A DNA stretch of 64,000 bases from Pseudomonas sp. QS1027 (GCF_002814235.1 NZ_PHSU01000015.1:186001-250000), one strand, 5' to 3'; shown: positions 8,589 through 17,049, counted from the first letter of the stretch. Numbers and translations: made by a program. Notes: generated from the sequence alone by a model not told the origin.

Positions 8589-9410
8589 TCAGGCTGACTG
8601 TCGCGCCAACCACTCCCGCGGACTTTCACCGATCTTGCGGCGAAAGGCCCGTGCCAGCGCCGACGGGCTTTCATAGCCGACCTCGTCGGCGATCAGCGCA
8701 ATCGGCCGGCCCTCGCGCAAGCGCTTCTGGGCCAGGCTGACGCGCCAACTGAGTACATAGTCTGCCGGAGTCTGGCCGACCACTTTGTGAAAATGCGCGG
8801 CGAAACTGGCGCGCGACATATTCGACTCCTGCGCCAGGTCGGCCACGGTCCAGGGCCGTTCGGGATGGTTGTGCATCATGGTCATGGCCCTGGCCAGGCG
8901 CAGATCCGCCAAGCCCGACATCATCCCGGTGGTCATGCTGTGGTAGGCCATCATATGCCGCAGGAACTGGATCACCATCAATTCGAACAGCCGGTTCATC
9001 ACTGCTTCGCGGCCACAGTGTTCGGCGAAGGCCTCGGCGAACAGCCACTCGAGATTGCCCTCGAGCATGGGCACCGCGGTGAGTGGCATCACGATGGTGT
9101 CGGACAAGGCCACGGACAGCGGATTGTCGATACCGCCATCGAAACGCAACGCCGCGCAGACCAGTTCGGCGGCGTCGGCCTTGCTGGCAACCAGACGGTG
9201 GGGCAGGGGGCGGGGGATCAGGATCAGGCTCGGTTCTTCGATGCGCAGCAGCTTGCCGCCAATCTCGAGGTTGACCCGACCGCTTTTCAGCAGGTGCACG
9301 TGCCCGCGGGGTTCGAGGCCGGTGACGTCGGCCTTGCCGTGCATGAAGCCGCTGTGAAAGGTATCGGCGGCAATGCCGAAGTGCGTGAGCAAGGTCGACA
9401 GGCGATCCAT
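8589..9410 (-). CDS. AraC-family transcriptional regulator with cupin domain
   Basis: A 273-residue regulator with an N-terminal cupin-type sensor region (AraC_binding/cupin_6 type, about 1-165). The C-terminal double helix-turn-helix of the AraC family spans about 175-270 (VADLAQESNMSRASFAAHF and DEVGYESPSALARAFRRK). The start at 9410 is supported by GAGAGGGAAAG just upstream; the longer in-frame frame lacks a ribosome site. It is divergent from the exported alpha/beta hydrolase, with 160 bp between them, the standard arrangement for a regulator and its target. That target assignment is inferred from position only. Confidence 0.88.
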   Translation of the reverse strand: MDRLSTLLTHFGIAADTFHSGFMHGKADVTGLEPRGHVHLLKSGRVNLEIGGKLLRIEEPSLILIPRPLPHRLVASKADAAELVCAALRFDGGIDNPLSVALSDTIVMPLTAVPMLEGNLEWLFAEAFAEHCGREAVMNRLFELMVIQFLRHMMAYHSMTTGMMSGLADLRLARAMTMMHNHPERPWTVADLAQESNMSRASFAAHFHKVVGQTPADYVLSWRVSLAQKRLREGRPIALIADEVGYESPSALARAFRRKIGESPREWLARQSA

Positions 9411-9570
9411 TCTTTCCCTCTCGTTAACGGCGGAATTAGACGATCTGGCGCATATCATCGACAGGAAGGCGCCATTCGTAAAGCTGTTTTGCCCATCATG
9501 GCCCCACGTTCAGCGACCTGGACGCCGCCGCTTCCGGTGGGTCAGCCATTTCATGCGAGAGGGAATACCG

Positions 9571-10395
9571 ATGCAAACGTCCCGTTTTTCTGCTGTCTCC
9601 AAACTGTTCGCCGCCGTTGCCATCGCTGCTGGAGCCTTGTCGATGGGCTGGGCGGGTTCGGCCGCCGCTGCCGCGCAGCCGGGCCAGAAAGCCACGGTGG
9701 TCCTGGTGCACGGTGCCTTTGCCGAGTCTTCCAGCTGGAATGGGGTGATTGCCCGCCTGCAGGCCAAGGGGTATCCGGTGATCGCGGTCGCCAACCCGCT
9801 GCACGGGGTGAAGAGTGATTCGGACTACGTGGCCGATATCCTCGAACATACACCAGGTCCGGTGATCCTGGTTGGGCATTCCTACGGTGGCTCGGTGATT
9901 TCCAACGCGGTCCATGGCCGCTCCAACGTCAAGGCACTGGTCTACGTCGCAGCCTTCGCCCCGGAAAAGGGCGAGACCGCGATCGAGCTTTCGGGCCGCT
10001 ATCCGGGCAGCACCCTGGGCCCGACCCTGGCGCCGCCGGTGCCGTTGAAAGACGGCACGGTGGACCTGTTTATCCAGCAGGACAAATTCGCCGCGCAGTT
10101 CGCCGCCGATGTCGCCCCCAAGGATGCCGCGCTGATGGCCGCGACCCAGCGTCCAATTGCCGAGGCCGCGTTGAAGGAAGGCGCGGGTGATCCGGCCTGG
10201 AAAACCCTGCCGTCCTGGTTCATCTACGGTTCGGCGGACAAGAACATTCCCGAGGCGGCCCTGAAGTTCATGGCTGATCGCGCCGGCTCCAGGGAGACCG
10301 TGGATATCAAGGGCGCGTCCCACGTGGTGATGGTGTCCCATCCGGACAAGGTCGCGGCGATCATTGAAGATGCGGCCAAGGCCATTGCGAAATAG
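9571..10395 (+). CDS. Exported alpha/beta hydrolase
   Basis: A 274-residue hydrolase with a cleavable signal peptide (hydrophobic segment with SAAAAA end, about 1-33). It is followed by an alpha/beta fold of the EstC/salicylate-esterase-like group: VVLVHGAFAESSSW near the oxyanion loop, and the nucleophile elbow GHSYGGS (serine near 112). The terminal histidine is in KGASHVVMVSHP, near residue 251. The substrate is unknown; similar proteins are carboxylesterases. The start was chosen at 9571, where GAGAGGGAA precedes the ATG and the signal peptide begins. The divergent AraC gene is the likely regulator. A 28-bp perfect palindrome lies immediately downstream. Confidence 0.88.
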   Translation: MQTSRFSAVSKLFAAVAIAAGALSMGWAGSAAAAAQPGQKATVVLVHGAFAESSSWNGVIARLQAKGYPVIAVANPLHGVKSDSDYVADILEHTPGPVILVGHSYGGSVISNAVHGRSNVKALVYVAAFAPEKGETAIELSGRYPGSTLGPTLAPPVPLKDGTVDLFIQQDKFAAQFAADVAPKDAALMAATQRPIAEAALKEGAGDPAWKTLPSWFIYGSADKNIPEAALKFMADRAGSRETVDIKGASHVVMVSHPDKVAAIIEDAAKAIAK

Positions 10396-10405
10396 GCTTA
10401 GTCCT

Positions 10406-10433
10406 GGGGCAAGCCCTAGCTAGGGCTTGCCCC
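10406..10433. repeat. 28-bp perfect palindrome between convergent genes
   Basis: Two 14-base arms, GGGGCAAGCCCTAG and its exact complement, meet with no spacer. The left arm lies after the hydrolase stop codon. The palindrome contains the stop codon and the last codons of the LysR gene on the other strand. There is no T-run on either side, so it resembles a REP-like palindrome or an RNA-stabilising hairpin more than a classical terminator. It shares GGGGCAAGCC with a degenerate REP-like copy near 42497. Confidence 0.7.
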
Positions 10434-11325
10434 ACTTCTCCAGCGCGAACTCCACGAAACAGCGCAGTTTGGGCAGTCGGTAGCGGTCTTGCGCGTAAAG
10501 CAGGTTCATCTGCCGGCTGGGCAGCTTGTACGTCCCCAGCAGCGGTACCAGTCGGCCTTCGCGCAGATCGTCGCGCAGCAACGCATCCGGCAGCATCACG
10601 ACGCCCATGCCGGAGAGCGCCGCCTGATACAGCGCCGAAGAACTGTTGATGGTCATCGGGCCGCTCACCGGCACCAGGATTTCCCCCTCCGGGCCGCTCA
10701 GGCTCCACTGTTTCTCCACCGTCCGCCAATCGTCTCCCGCCGGGTAGGCGAAGGCCAGGCAATCGTGATGTTCCAGGTCCTGGGGGATTTTCGGTGTCCC
10801 GCGCCGTTTCAGATACGACGGTGACGCACAGACGGTCAGCGCATAGTTCTCCAGTGGCCGGGCAATCAGCGCCGAAGGTTCGGGCGCACCCAGGCGGATC
10901 GCCGCATCAAAGCCGCTGTCGATCAGGTCTTCGCGCTGGTTGCTGAGCATCACGTCCAGCTTGATCCGGGGATAACGCAGCACGAATTCGCTCAGGGCCG
11001 GGGCCAGGCGTTCGGAGCCGAAGGTCAGCGGCGCGGTGATCCGCAGGATACCGCTCGGCTCGCCCTGGGCCTGTTCGGCCAGGCGCTCGGAATCCGCCAC
11101 CAGCCCCAGCACCTCAAGGCAACGCTGATAGTAGGTCGAGCCGAATTCAGTCAGGCGCTGACGTCGTGTCGTACGGCTGAGCAGGCTGACCCCGAGCCGC
11201 TGTTCCAATGAGCGCAGGTGATTGCCGACCATGGTGGTGGAAATGCCGCATTCCAGGGCGGCCGCGGTCATGCTGCCGCTCTCCACCACGGTCACGTACA
11301 CCCGCATTGCCTGGAAAAGATCCAT
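10420..11325 (-). CDS. LysR-family transcriptional regulator
   Basis: A 301-residue LysR-type regulator. The N-terminal winged helix covers about residues 1-60 (AAALECGISTTMVGNHLRSL is the recognition region; SRTTRRQRLTEFG follows). The periplasmic-binding-like effector domain occupies about 90-295. I chose the ATG at 11325 rather than the TTG two codons upstream. It is divergent from the aminotransferase gene with about 100 bp between starts, so it may regulate that gene. The stop codon lies inside the 28-bp palindrome shared with the convergent hydrolase gene. The effector is unknown. Confidence 0.9.
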   Translation of the reverse strand: MDLFQAMRVYVTVVESGSMTAAALECGISTTMVGNHLRSLEQRLGVSLLSRTTRRQRLTEFGSTYYQRCLEVLGLVADSERLAEQAQGEPSGILRITAPLTFGSERLAPALSEFVLRYPRIKLDVMLSNQREDLIDSGFDAAIRLGAPEPSALIARPLENYALTVCASPSYLKRRGTPKIPQDLEHHDCLAFAYPAGDDWRTVEKQWSLSGPEGEILVPVSGPMTINSSSALYQAALSGMGVVMLPDALLRDDLREGRLVPLLGTYKLPSRQMNLLYAQDRYRLPKLRCFVEFALEKWGKP

Positions 11326-11426
11326 TATCAATCTCAGCTTTAAAATGATTGAAGTATAACGCAGTTTATCCAGTTCAGGTGGCTAACGATACTGCCAGCA
11401 CCACCCAATGCCTGGAGCTCGATACC

Positions 11427-12662
11427 ATGACCGCCGCTAGCCTGATGACCACCTATCAACCGCTGGACCTGGGGTTCGTCAAAGGGCTGGGCACCCGCCT
11501 GTGGGATCGCGAAGGCCGTGAGTACCTGGATGCCGTGGCCGGCGTGGCGGTGACCAATATCGGCCATTCCCACCCGCGGTTGGTGAGTGCCATCTGCGAG
11601 CAGGCCGGCCTGCTGCTGCACACCTCCAACCTCTACAGCATCGACTGGCAGCAACGGTTGGCCGAGCGTTTGACCCAGCTGTCGGGCATGGACCGGGTGT
11701 TCTTCAACAACTCCGGCGCCGAGGCCAATGAAACGGCGCTGAAGCTGGCGCGGCTGCATGCCTGGCACAAAGGTATCGAGAAACCCCTGGTGGTGGTCAT
11801 GGAGAACGCCTTTCACGGGCGCACCCTGGGCACCTTGTCCGCCAGCGATGGCCCGGCGGTGCGCCTGGGGTTCCATGACCTGCCGGGGGATTTCATCAAG
11901 GTGCCGTACGGCGACCTGGCGGTGTTGCACAGCATCGCCCGCAGCCATGGCCAGCGGATCTGCGCGGTGCTGATGGAGCCGATCCAGGGCGAAAGCGGCG
12001 TGCAACTGCCGCCGCCGGGCTACCTGAAAGCCGTTCGCGACCTGTGCAAGCGGCGCTCCTGGTTGCTGATGCTCGACGAGATCCAGACCGGCATCGGCCG
12101 CACCGGCCAGTGGTTTGCCTTCCAGTACGAAGGCATCGTCCCGGACGTGATGACCCTGGCCAAGGGCCTGGGCAATGGCATACCCATCGGCGCTTGCCTG
12201 GCGCGGGGCAAGGCTGCTGAACTGTTCACCCCGGGCAGCCACGGCAGCACCTTTGGCGGTAATCCGCTGGCCTGTCGGGCCGGCTGCACCGTACTCGATA
12301 TCATCGAGGAGCAGGGGCTGGTGGAGAATGCCCGGGAGCAGGGGGGGCGTTTGCTGGCACGGCTGCGGGCCGAGCTGGGCGACTGCCCGCAGGTCCTGGC
12401 GATACGCGGGCAAGGCTTGATGATCGGTATCGAGCTGCGCCAGCCGGTACGTGACCTGGCCCTGATCGCGGCCCGGGACCAGGGTTTGTTGATCAATGTG
12501 ACCCGGGGCAAGACCATTCGCCTGCTGCCGCCGCTGGTTATCGATGAGCAGGAGGTCGAGATGATTGTGAAAGGGTTGTGTGGCGTATTGCAGTGGGAAA
12601 AAACCACGGTAATAGCGAAAGGCTTACACGCCGTGCCCGCAATCGCCTCTATGAGCGTTTGA
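11427..12662 (+). CDS. argD: Acetylornithine/succinylornithine-type aminotransferase (class III, PLP)
   Basis: Class III PLP aminotransferase, most like the acetylornithine aminotransferases of arginine biosynthesis (N-acetylglutamate semialdehyde plus glutamate to N-acetylornithine). The start at 11427 gives 411 residues. Motifs: NNSGAEANETALKLAR (about 95-110), FHGRTLG, LDEIQTGIGRTG near the PLP pocket and the Schiff-base lysine in LAKGLGNG, then STFGGNPLAC. The C-terminus is about 15-20 residues longer than I expect for the family: the last codons, from about 12600, are read through the promoter region of the second rsmX-like gene, whose CTTACA element lies inside this frame. Pseudomonas usually has a second paralogue (aruC/argD) elsewhere, so its exact substrate is uncertain. 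Confidence 0.85.
   Translation: MTAASLMTTYQPLDLGFVKGLGTRLWDREGREYLDAVAGVAVTNIGHSHPRLVSAICEQAGLLLHTSNLYSIDWQQRLAERLTQLSGMDRVFFNNSGAEANETALKLARLHAWHKGIEKPLVVVMENAFHGRTLGTLSASDGPAVRLGFHDLPGDFIKVPYGDLAVLHSIARSHGQRICAVLMEPIQGESGVQLPPPGYLKAVRDLCKRRSWLLMLDEIQTGIGRTGQWFAFQYEGIVPDVMTLAKGLGNGIPIGACLARGKAAELFTPGSHGSTFGGNPLACRAGCTVLDIIEEQGLVENAREQGGRLLARLRAELGDCPQVLAIRGQGLMIGIELRQPVRDLALIAARDQGLLINVTRGKTIRLLPPLVIDEQEVEMIVKGLCGVLQWEKTTVIAKGLHAVPAIASMSV
12623..12628 (+). promoter_or_regulatory. Candidate GacA half-site for the second rsmX copy
   Basis: CTTACA within GCGAAAGGCTTACA, the same 14 bases as upstream of the first copy, lies exactly 50 bases before the TATTCT -10 (12673-12678). Unusually, it is embedded in the last codons of the aminotransferase gene. 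Confidence 0.6.
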
Positions 12663-12684
12663 GCGGCTGCCCTATTCTGGATCC

Positions 12685-12798
12685 ATCACTGCTGCGCAAG
12701 GATGTGCACAGGATCAGGGAAGATCGACCATCGCCAGGACGGCAGCCGACAGGACGTTGGAATGGTCAAAAGAAAACCCCGCTTCGGCGGGGTTTTTT
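12685..12798 (+). ncRNA. rsmX: rsmX-type sRNA, copy 2
   Basis: Second Gac/Rsm-type sRNA in the window. The 114-nt transcript has the same predicted length as the first copy, carries six GGA motifs (AAGGATG, CAGGATC, GGGAAG, CAGGACG twice, TTGGAAT) and ends in a CCCCGC/GCGGGG hairpin with six T (12772-12799). The first 25 bases of the two copies are nearly identical, while the middle has diverged with the GGA spacing kept, as expected for selection on protein binding. The -10 is TATTCT at 12673-12678. It lies between the aminotransferase gene and a convergent PAS-GGDEF gene. Confidence 0.82.
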
Positions 12799-12836
12799 GT
12801 GTGTGCAGGAAAAGTCGGCGATGCCTGGGGACGGCC

Positions 12837-13850
12837 TCAAGTGGAAATCACATTCTTGCCGGTGCCCTTGGCGCGATACAGGGCCTGATCGGCCCGGCCC
12901 ATCAGCTCGCTCATGGGTTCTTCGGTGTGACGTTCCACCACCCCAAAACTGATGGTCAGCGTACTCAGGCCCAGGGGCTTGCGTTGCAGCAGGCGCTCAC
13001 GCATCCGATGCGCCAGGTGCATGGCGGCAGTGATCGGGCTGTCCGGCAGGACAATCATGAATTCGTCACCGCCCCAGCGCGCCAGCAGATCGGTGTCGCG
13101 CAGGCAGCCCTGGAGCGTTTGCGCGACCTCGACCAGCACGGTGTCGCCGCCCTGGTGTCCGTGTTTATCGTTGATCAGCTTGAAGTCGTCGATATCCATG
13201 GCAATCAGCGACAGGGGCTGGCGAAAGCGCCCGGCACGCTGGCACTCCCGGGACAGGATCTTCTCCAGGCGATAGCGATTGGCGACCCCGGTCAGTGAAT
13301 CGCTCTCGGCCAGGCGGCGGTTTTCCTCGAGCTGGGCCTGCAACTGTCGATTGACCCGTGACAGCTCGGCGGTCCGCTCGGCGACGATGGCCTCGAAGGA
13401 TAGGGTCCGCACCTCCAGTTGTTCGAGCAGGCGCCGTTGGTCTTCGAGGCTACGGTGGGCGCCGATCATCCGGGCGACCGAACCGTCGGGGTTGCGAGCG
13501 ATCACATAGCCACGGTCTTCGACCAGAATATAGTGGCCGCTGCGGGTTCGGCAGCGGTACTCGGCGTGATAACCCAGGGTGCGTTCATTCAGATGGTCGT
13601 CGAAATGCGTCATCACCCGCGGGTAGTCGTCGGGATGAATCACGTTCTCCCAGGTGAAGACGTTGTTCGGCAGGGTATTGGGGGAGTAGCCGAGCATCTC
13701 GTACCAGCCGGGGCTGCGGTAGACCAGGCCGGTGTTGGCGTTCCAGTCCCAGACGCCATCGCTGACCAGTTCGAGGATCGCGTGTACGACGTCTTCGTTG
13801 ATATCGCCGAGTTGGGTGTTCCAGGGTCCGTTATTGGATGGCTCGACCAT
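12837..13850 (-). CDS. PAS-domain diguanylate cyclase
   Basis: Makes the second messenger c-di-GMP from GTP. The 337-residue protein has no membrane helix. It has a PAS/PAC sensor (about residues 20-137, including the PAC-type tail YILVEDRGYVIARNPDGSV), a short coiled-coil (138-180) and a complete GGDEF domain (181-337). The active-site GGDEF is at 260-264. The product-inhibition site RDTD at 251-254 sits five residues before it, so feedback control by c-di-GMP is expected. Metal-binding DIDDFK is at 219-224. It converges on the second rsmX copy. Its c-di-GMP could feed the PilZ domain of the cellulose synthase, but nothing in the sequence ties them specifically. Confidence 0.93.
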   Translation of the reverse strand: MVEPSNNGPWNTQLGDINEDVVHAILELVSDGVWDWNANTGLVYRSPGWYEMLGYSPNTLPNNVFTWENVIHPDDYPRVMTHFDDHLNERTLGYHAEYRCRTRSGHYILVEDRGYVIARNPDGSVARMIGAHRSLEDQRRLLEQLEVRTLSFEAIVAERTAELSRVNRQLQAQLEENRRLAESDSLTGVANRYRLEKILSRECQRAGRFRQPLSLIAMDIDDFKLINDKHGHQGGDTVLVEVAQTLQGCLRDTDLLARWGGDEFMIVLPDSPITAAMHLAHRMRERLLQRKPLGLSTLTISFGVVERHTEEPMSELMGRADQALYRAKGTGKNVIST

Positions 13851-13918
13851 CGCTGCTCACTCCTTTGGCATTGATTTCGGTGTCTCGGGCCAAAAGCGGG
13901 GACACAACGGTCTATGGC

Positions 13919-13931
13919 ACAGTAATACTGT
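13919..13931. promoter_or_regulatory. Small inverted repeat in the divergent promoter region
   Basis: ACAGT-AAT-ACTGT is a perfect 5-bp-arm inverted repeat between the divergent diguanylate cyclase and TPR/transglutaminase-like genes. It may be an operator; this rests on symmetry alone. Confidence 0.3.
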
Positions 13932-14027
13932 ACCGTTTGTTGTGGGAAATATAGATGCACGCTGGTCGATAGACCCTGGCTTTTGGGGTTTTCGAGGTGT
14001 TTGGCGCAATGGGGGATCCACACCGGC

Positions 14028-15122
14028 ATGAGCAGGGCAGTGAAAGGGCGTGCAGTGATTTTCCTGGCATTGGCCTGCCTGCGGGCTGGGGCGGCGGATC
14101 TGAGCCTGTCTGCGCCGTTGCCGGTCTGCGGTGATGAGCGCCTTTATGCCCAACCCATTGCCAGCCCCGGCCCGGCGGTCGGGCCGAGGCCATGCCCGGA
14201 GCCTGTGGCCAGGTCCTACTCGCCGCGCTACCGGGGGTTGGGCTACGAGGTCCTGATGATCGAGTCCGCGGCCTGTTTCGTGCCCGACGACAGCTTCCGT
14301 CTGCTGGACTCCCTGATCGACCAGGCCCGCGGCTCACTGGCGTCCGGCTTGTCGACCGATGCCGACTGGCAGAAACAGGCGACGCGTACCTTCACGACCT
14401 TGGGCGCGACCTTGCTCGCCAACGGCTTTGAACTCTACGTCCCGACCGACACCCTGGGGGATGCGCTGGTTTCGCGGGCATTGCCGGAGGGCGGTCGGCA
14501 TATTGCCGACTGCGACACCAGTGCGTTTCTCTATCTGTCGGTGGCGGAGTCCTTGTCCCTGCCCATGCACATGGTGGAAATCCGCCTGCCCAGTGGCGAG
14601 AGCCACAACTACCTGCGTTGGACATCCGGCAATGGTCGTTCGATGGACTGGGACACCAACGGCCGCGCGCAATGCCGTACGCCCGAGACGCTGCCGGCCT
14701 GGCAGGGGCGTACCTTGTCCCGCGACGAGGTATTGGGCTACGCCACGCTGCTGCGCGGCGAGTTCTGGCAGAAGAAAGGCGCGTTCGAAAAAGCCCTGGC
14801 GGATTACCGCAGCGGAACCCGGCGCTATCCGCAATCGCCCAAGGGCCAGAACAACCTGGCCTGGCTTATTGCGAGTACCGCCGCTTTCAAAGGCGCGGCG
14901 TTCCAGGCCGAAGCCCTTGCCGCCGCGCAACGGGCGATGGCGCTGCAACCCGATGCCAATACGCTGGACACCCTGGCCTGTGTGCGGGCCAGGAGCGGTG
15001 ACTTCGCCGGGGCTGTCGCGGCTGAGAAGCAGGCGTTGGTGCTGAAGCCGGAAAACAAGGGTTTCAGTGCGCGGATGAGCAGATTTCGTTCGCTATCGCC
15101 GAAAGACTGCGTGGGGCTCTAG
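14028..15122 (+). CDS. Exported transglutaminase-like protein with TPR repeats
   Basis: A 364-residue protein with a signal peptide from the ATG at 14028 (hydrophobic core about residues 9-21, cleavage near RAGAA). The central region has a transglutaminase-like triad: cysteine in HIADCDTSAFLYL (near 162), histidine in GESHNYLRW (near 190) and aspartate in MDWDTNG (near 206). The C-terminal ~110 residues form two or three TPR-like helical pairs (GAFEKALADYRSGTRRYP, AALAAAQRAMALQPD-like). The arrangement resembles SirB1-type transglutaminase/TPR proteins; catalytic activity is unproven. It is divergent from the PAS-GGDEF gene and converges on a lipoprotein gene six bases away. Confidence 0.72.
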   Translation: MSRAVKGRAVIFLALACLRAGAADLSLSAPLPVCGDERLYAQPIASPGPAVGPRPCPEPVARSYSPRYRGLGYEVLMIESAACFVPDDSFRLLDSLIDQARGSLASGLSTDADWQKQATRTFTTLGATLLANGFELYVPTDTLGDALVSRALPEGGRHIADCDTSAFLYLSVAESLSLPMHMVEIRLPSGESHNYLRWTSGNGRSMDWDTNGRAQCRTPETLPAWQGRTLSRDEVLGYATLLRGEFWQKKGAFEKALADYRSGTRRYPQSPKGQNNLAWLIASTAAFKGAAFQAEALAAAQRAMALQPDANTLDTLACVRARSGDFAGAVAAEKQALVLKPENKGFSARMSRFRSLSPKDCVGL

Positions 15123-15128
15123 AAAAGG

Positions 15129-15827
15129 TCACTGTTTGAAATCATCGGCCAGCGAGCGACTCACGATCTTGGAAATCCCGGTCAGCGCTTCACGCAGTTT
15201 TTCAGGTTCGGTGCGATATTCCAGCGGCGTATAGCCATAGACATTGGCTCCGTTGAAGGCTGTGATTACCTCGACATGCTGCCAGACCTTTTCATCGCCG
15301 CGTGTCATCTGAGCCAGTACAGCGATGGTGGGGTAGACCACACTGCTGAAGCCCTGGGTCAGGGCAAAACCCCATTGATCAATCTTTAACTGGATCACCG
15401 CATCAGCCTGGTCTTGTTCGCCCACCAGTCTGATCGAAGGGTTCTGTGCCAGTTGATCGATAACGCCCTGTGTCACCAACGTGCCCAGGTCGATCTTTTC
15501 AGTTTCCATCTGATAGATGATCGCCTCGACTGTCGACATCGATGCCAGGTCGCCGGCCTTCAGGCCTGCGGCAAAACCGGCACCGCCCAAGGCGGCCTTG
15601 GTCAGATTCGAAGCTCCGGCGGCGGCACCGATCCCGGCGCCCACACCGGCGCCGAGTGCCATTCCCCAAGCCTGTTCGCGACCCATATAGGTCATTTGTT
15701 TGGGGTTCCACGTAGCGGGCAGGATCTTGACCGTCTTGATTTGCGAACGATGTTCCGGGGTCAGTTTCTGGTTCGCGCAACCGGTCAGTACCAGCGTTGC
15801 GAACAGCACGGCCAATAGTTTTTTCAT
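15129..15827 (-). CDS. Outer-membrane-type lipoprotein with glycine zipper
   Basis: A 232-residue lipoprotein. The signal peptide ends in the lipobox LTGC (cysteine 17), and the residues after it (AN) do not carry the inner-membrane retention aspartate. Residues 57-90 form a glycine/alanine zipper (GAGVGAGIGAAAGAS), typical of lipoproteins that associate with membranes. The C-terminal half is a mixed alpha/beta domain with no recognisable catalytic motif. The function is unknown. It is followed by the EcsC-family gene 140 bases upstream on the same strand, which may or may not share a promoter. Confidence 0.8.
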   Translation of the reverse strand: MKKLLAVLFATLVLTGCANQKLTPEHRSQIKTVKILPATWNPKQMTYMGREQAWGMALGAGVGAGIGAAAGASNLTKAALGGAGFAAGLKAGDLASMSTVEAIIYQMETEKIDLGTLVTQGVIDQLAQNPSIRLVGEQDQADAVIQLKIDQWGFALTQGFSSVVYPTIAVLAQMTRGDEKVWQHVEVITAFNGANVYGYTPLEYRTEPEKLREALTGISKIVSRSLADDFKQ

Positions 15828-15971
15828 GGAAATGGGGTCTCAGCTTCCAAGGCACGAGGATGCCCTGAATCTCATTTTCAAGGTGTTAGAGGGAAGGTGA
15901 TCAGGACAGCTGGTATGGGCGCGGATCGGCCCTTTGAAGGACCAAGCCGCTTGCCCGATTGGCCTATGGGG

Positions 15972-16640
15972 CTACTCGACTATCGCTGCTTCTTTGGTGG
16001 TAACACTTTCAGTTGCGTCGCCAATAAAAATATCGCGTGCGGTATTGCCGATTGTATTGGTTGTGATTGAGTCAAAACTGGCACCGATAAGGCCGCCCAA
16101 AAGAGGAACTGCCTTACCCAGATTCACGACTCCGGTGCTGCCGAACTTGGTCAACAGCCGAAAGCCGACGGCCTGGTTGATCTTGGTCAGCGTGGCTCCG
16201 CTGATCTTATTGATTGAACTGATTGCCAGTTTGTTCGCTATCGAAATACCAACATCTTTCAAAATATCCTTGGCCGCGTTGCCAGCCAGGCAGGTGTAGA
16301 CCAGGGTCTTGACCCGATCCTCCTTCGGGTCATGGCCGCCGAGGTAGGCAATGGCTGTAATCATCCGCAGTTGCACATACATCACGCTGGCAACGTTGGC
16401 TGGGATGGTGACAGGAAGCGTGATGATGCCTCCTAACCCGGTTAAAAATCCTGATGTTGCAGCCTTGGTGTTTTGCCAGCGAATCAGCGAGTTTGCGGCA
16501 TCCAGCGCGTTTGCATTGTTGTTCCGGTATTCGTCCGCGAACTCTTGTGCGTTGCCGGTTCCCGGAATGCCGTCCATAGCCTTTTCATACGCCCATTCCA
16601 GAGCTTGTGTCAGCGTGTTCTCGGTAAAGGTATTCGACAT
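15972..16640 (-). CDS. EcsC-family protein
   Basis: A 222-residue member of the EcsC family, named from a gene next to the Bacillus Ecs ABC transporter; the biochemical function is unknown. Diagnostic features are the hydrophobic hairpin GLGGIITLPVTIPANVASVM (about 68-87), followed by YVQLRMITAIAYLGGHDPKEDRVKT, and a second glycine-rich hydrophobic stretch near 170-190. The ATG at 16640 has an AGGAG site at the right distance; the upstream in-frame extension has none and reads like non-coding DNA. It is probably membrane-associated. Confidence 0.85.
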   Translation of the reverse strand: MSNTFTENTLTQALEWAYEKAMDGIPGTGNAQEFADEYRNNNANALDAANSLIRWQNTKAATSGFLTGLGGIITLPVTIPANVASVMYVQLRMITAIAYLGGHDPKEDRVKTLVYTCLAGNAAKDILKDVGISIANKLAISSINKISGATLTKINQAVGFRLLTKFGSTGVVNLGKAVPLLGGLIGASFDSITTNTIGNTARDIFIGDATESVTTKEAAIVE

Positions 16641-16849
16641 GGCAACTCCTGTAAGTGGCGACGAGACAGATACTCGGCCAGTAGCGGTAAACCGAAGGGA
16701 ACGGTTTCCGGATCCAATATTGAATGCAGATGATGGCCTTTTGATATTTCGCATGCAACATAAAGAAAGAAACCCGGGCTGTCATCACGCCTTTCAATCC
16801 TCGATTCTTTATCTGACGAGCAAAGAAACTGGCACAGGAGGTTTGAACA

Positions 16850-17049
16850 TGAGCCAAGCACGCATTGCATTTGACATGGCGGTGTTGCTGGAGAGTGACG
16901 AAGCTATCAACGAGTACCTGTCCCAAGTCCAGGCTGATGGGGATAGGGATGAGTTTCTTCGCGCGATTGGCTATGTAGCCAAAGCCAGAGAATCGGCACA
17001 GGGGGAAAAAAGGCAGGCCCATCCCCAGGTCAGCCCTCACCGCGACTGA
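16850..17049 (+). pseudogene. Truncated HigA-type antitoxin remnant
   Basis: A 65-residue frame with a perfect AGGAGG site. The segment FDMAVLLESDEAINEYLSQV through ...AIGYVAKARES matches the N-terminal region of the 'addiction module antidote' proteins (pattern FDxAxYLxSxEAIxxYLxxxxxxGD...ALGxVARARG). The helix-turn-helix that should follow is missing. The frame instead runs into the terminator of the opposite-strand gene, and no HigB-like toxin is adjacent. It may still be translated as a short protein, but it is most likely a decayed antitoxin. Confidence 0.55.
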
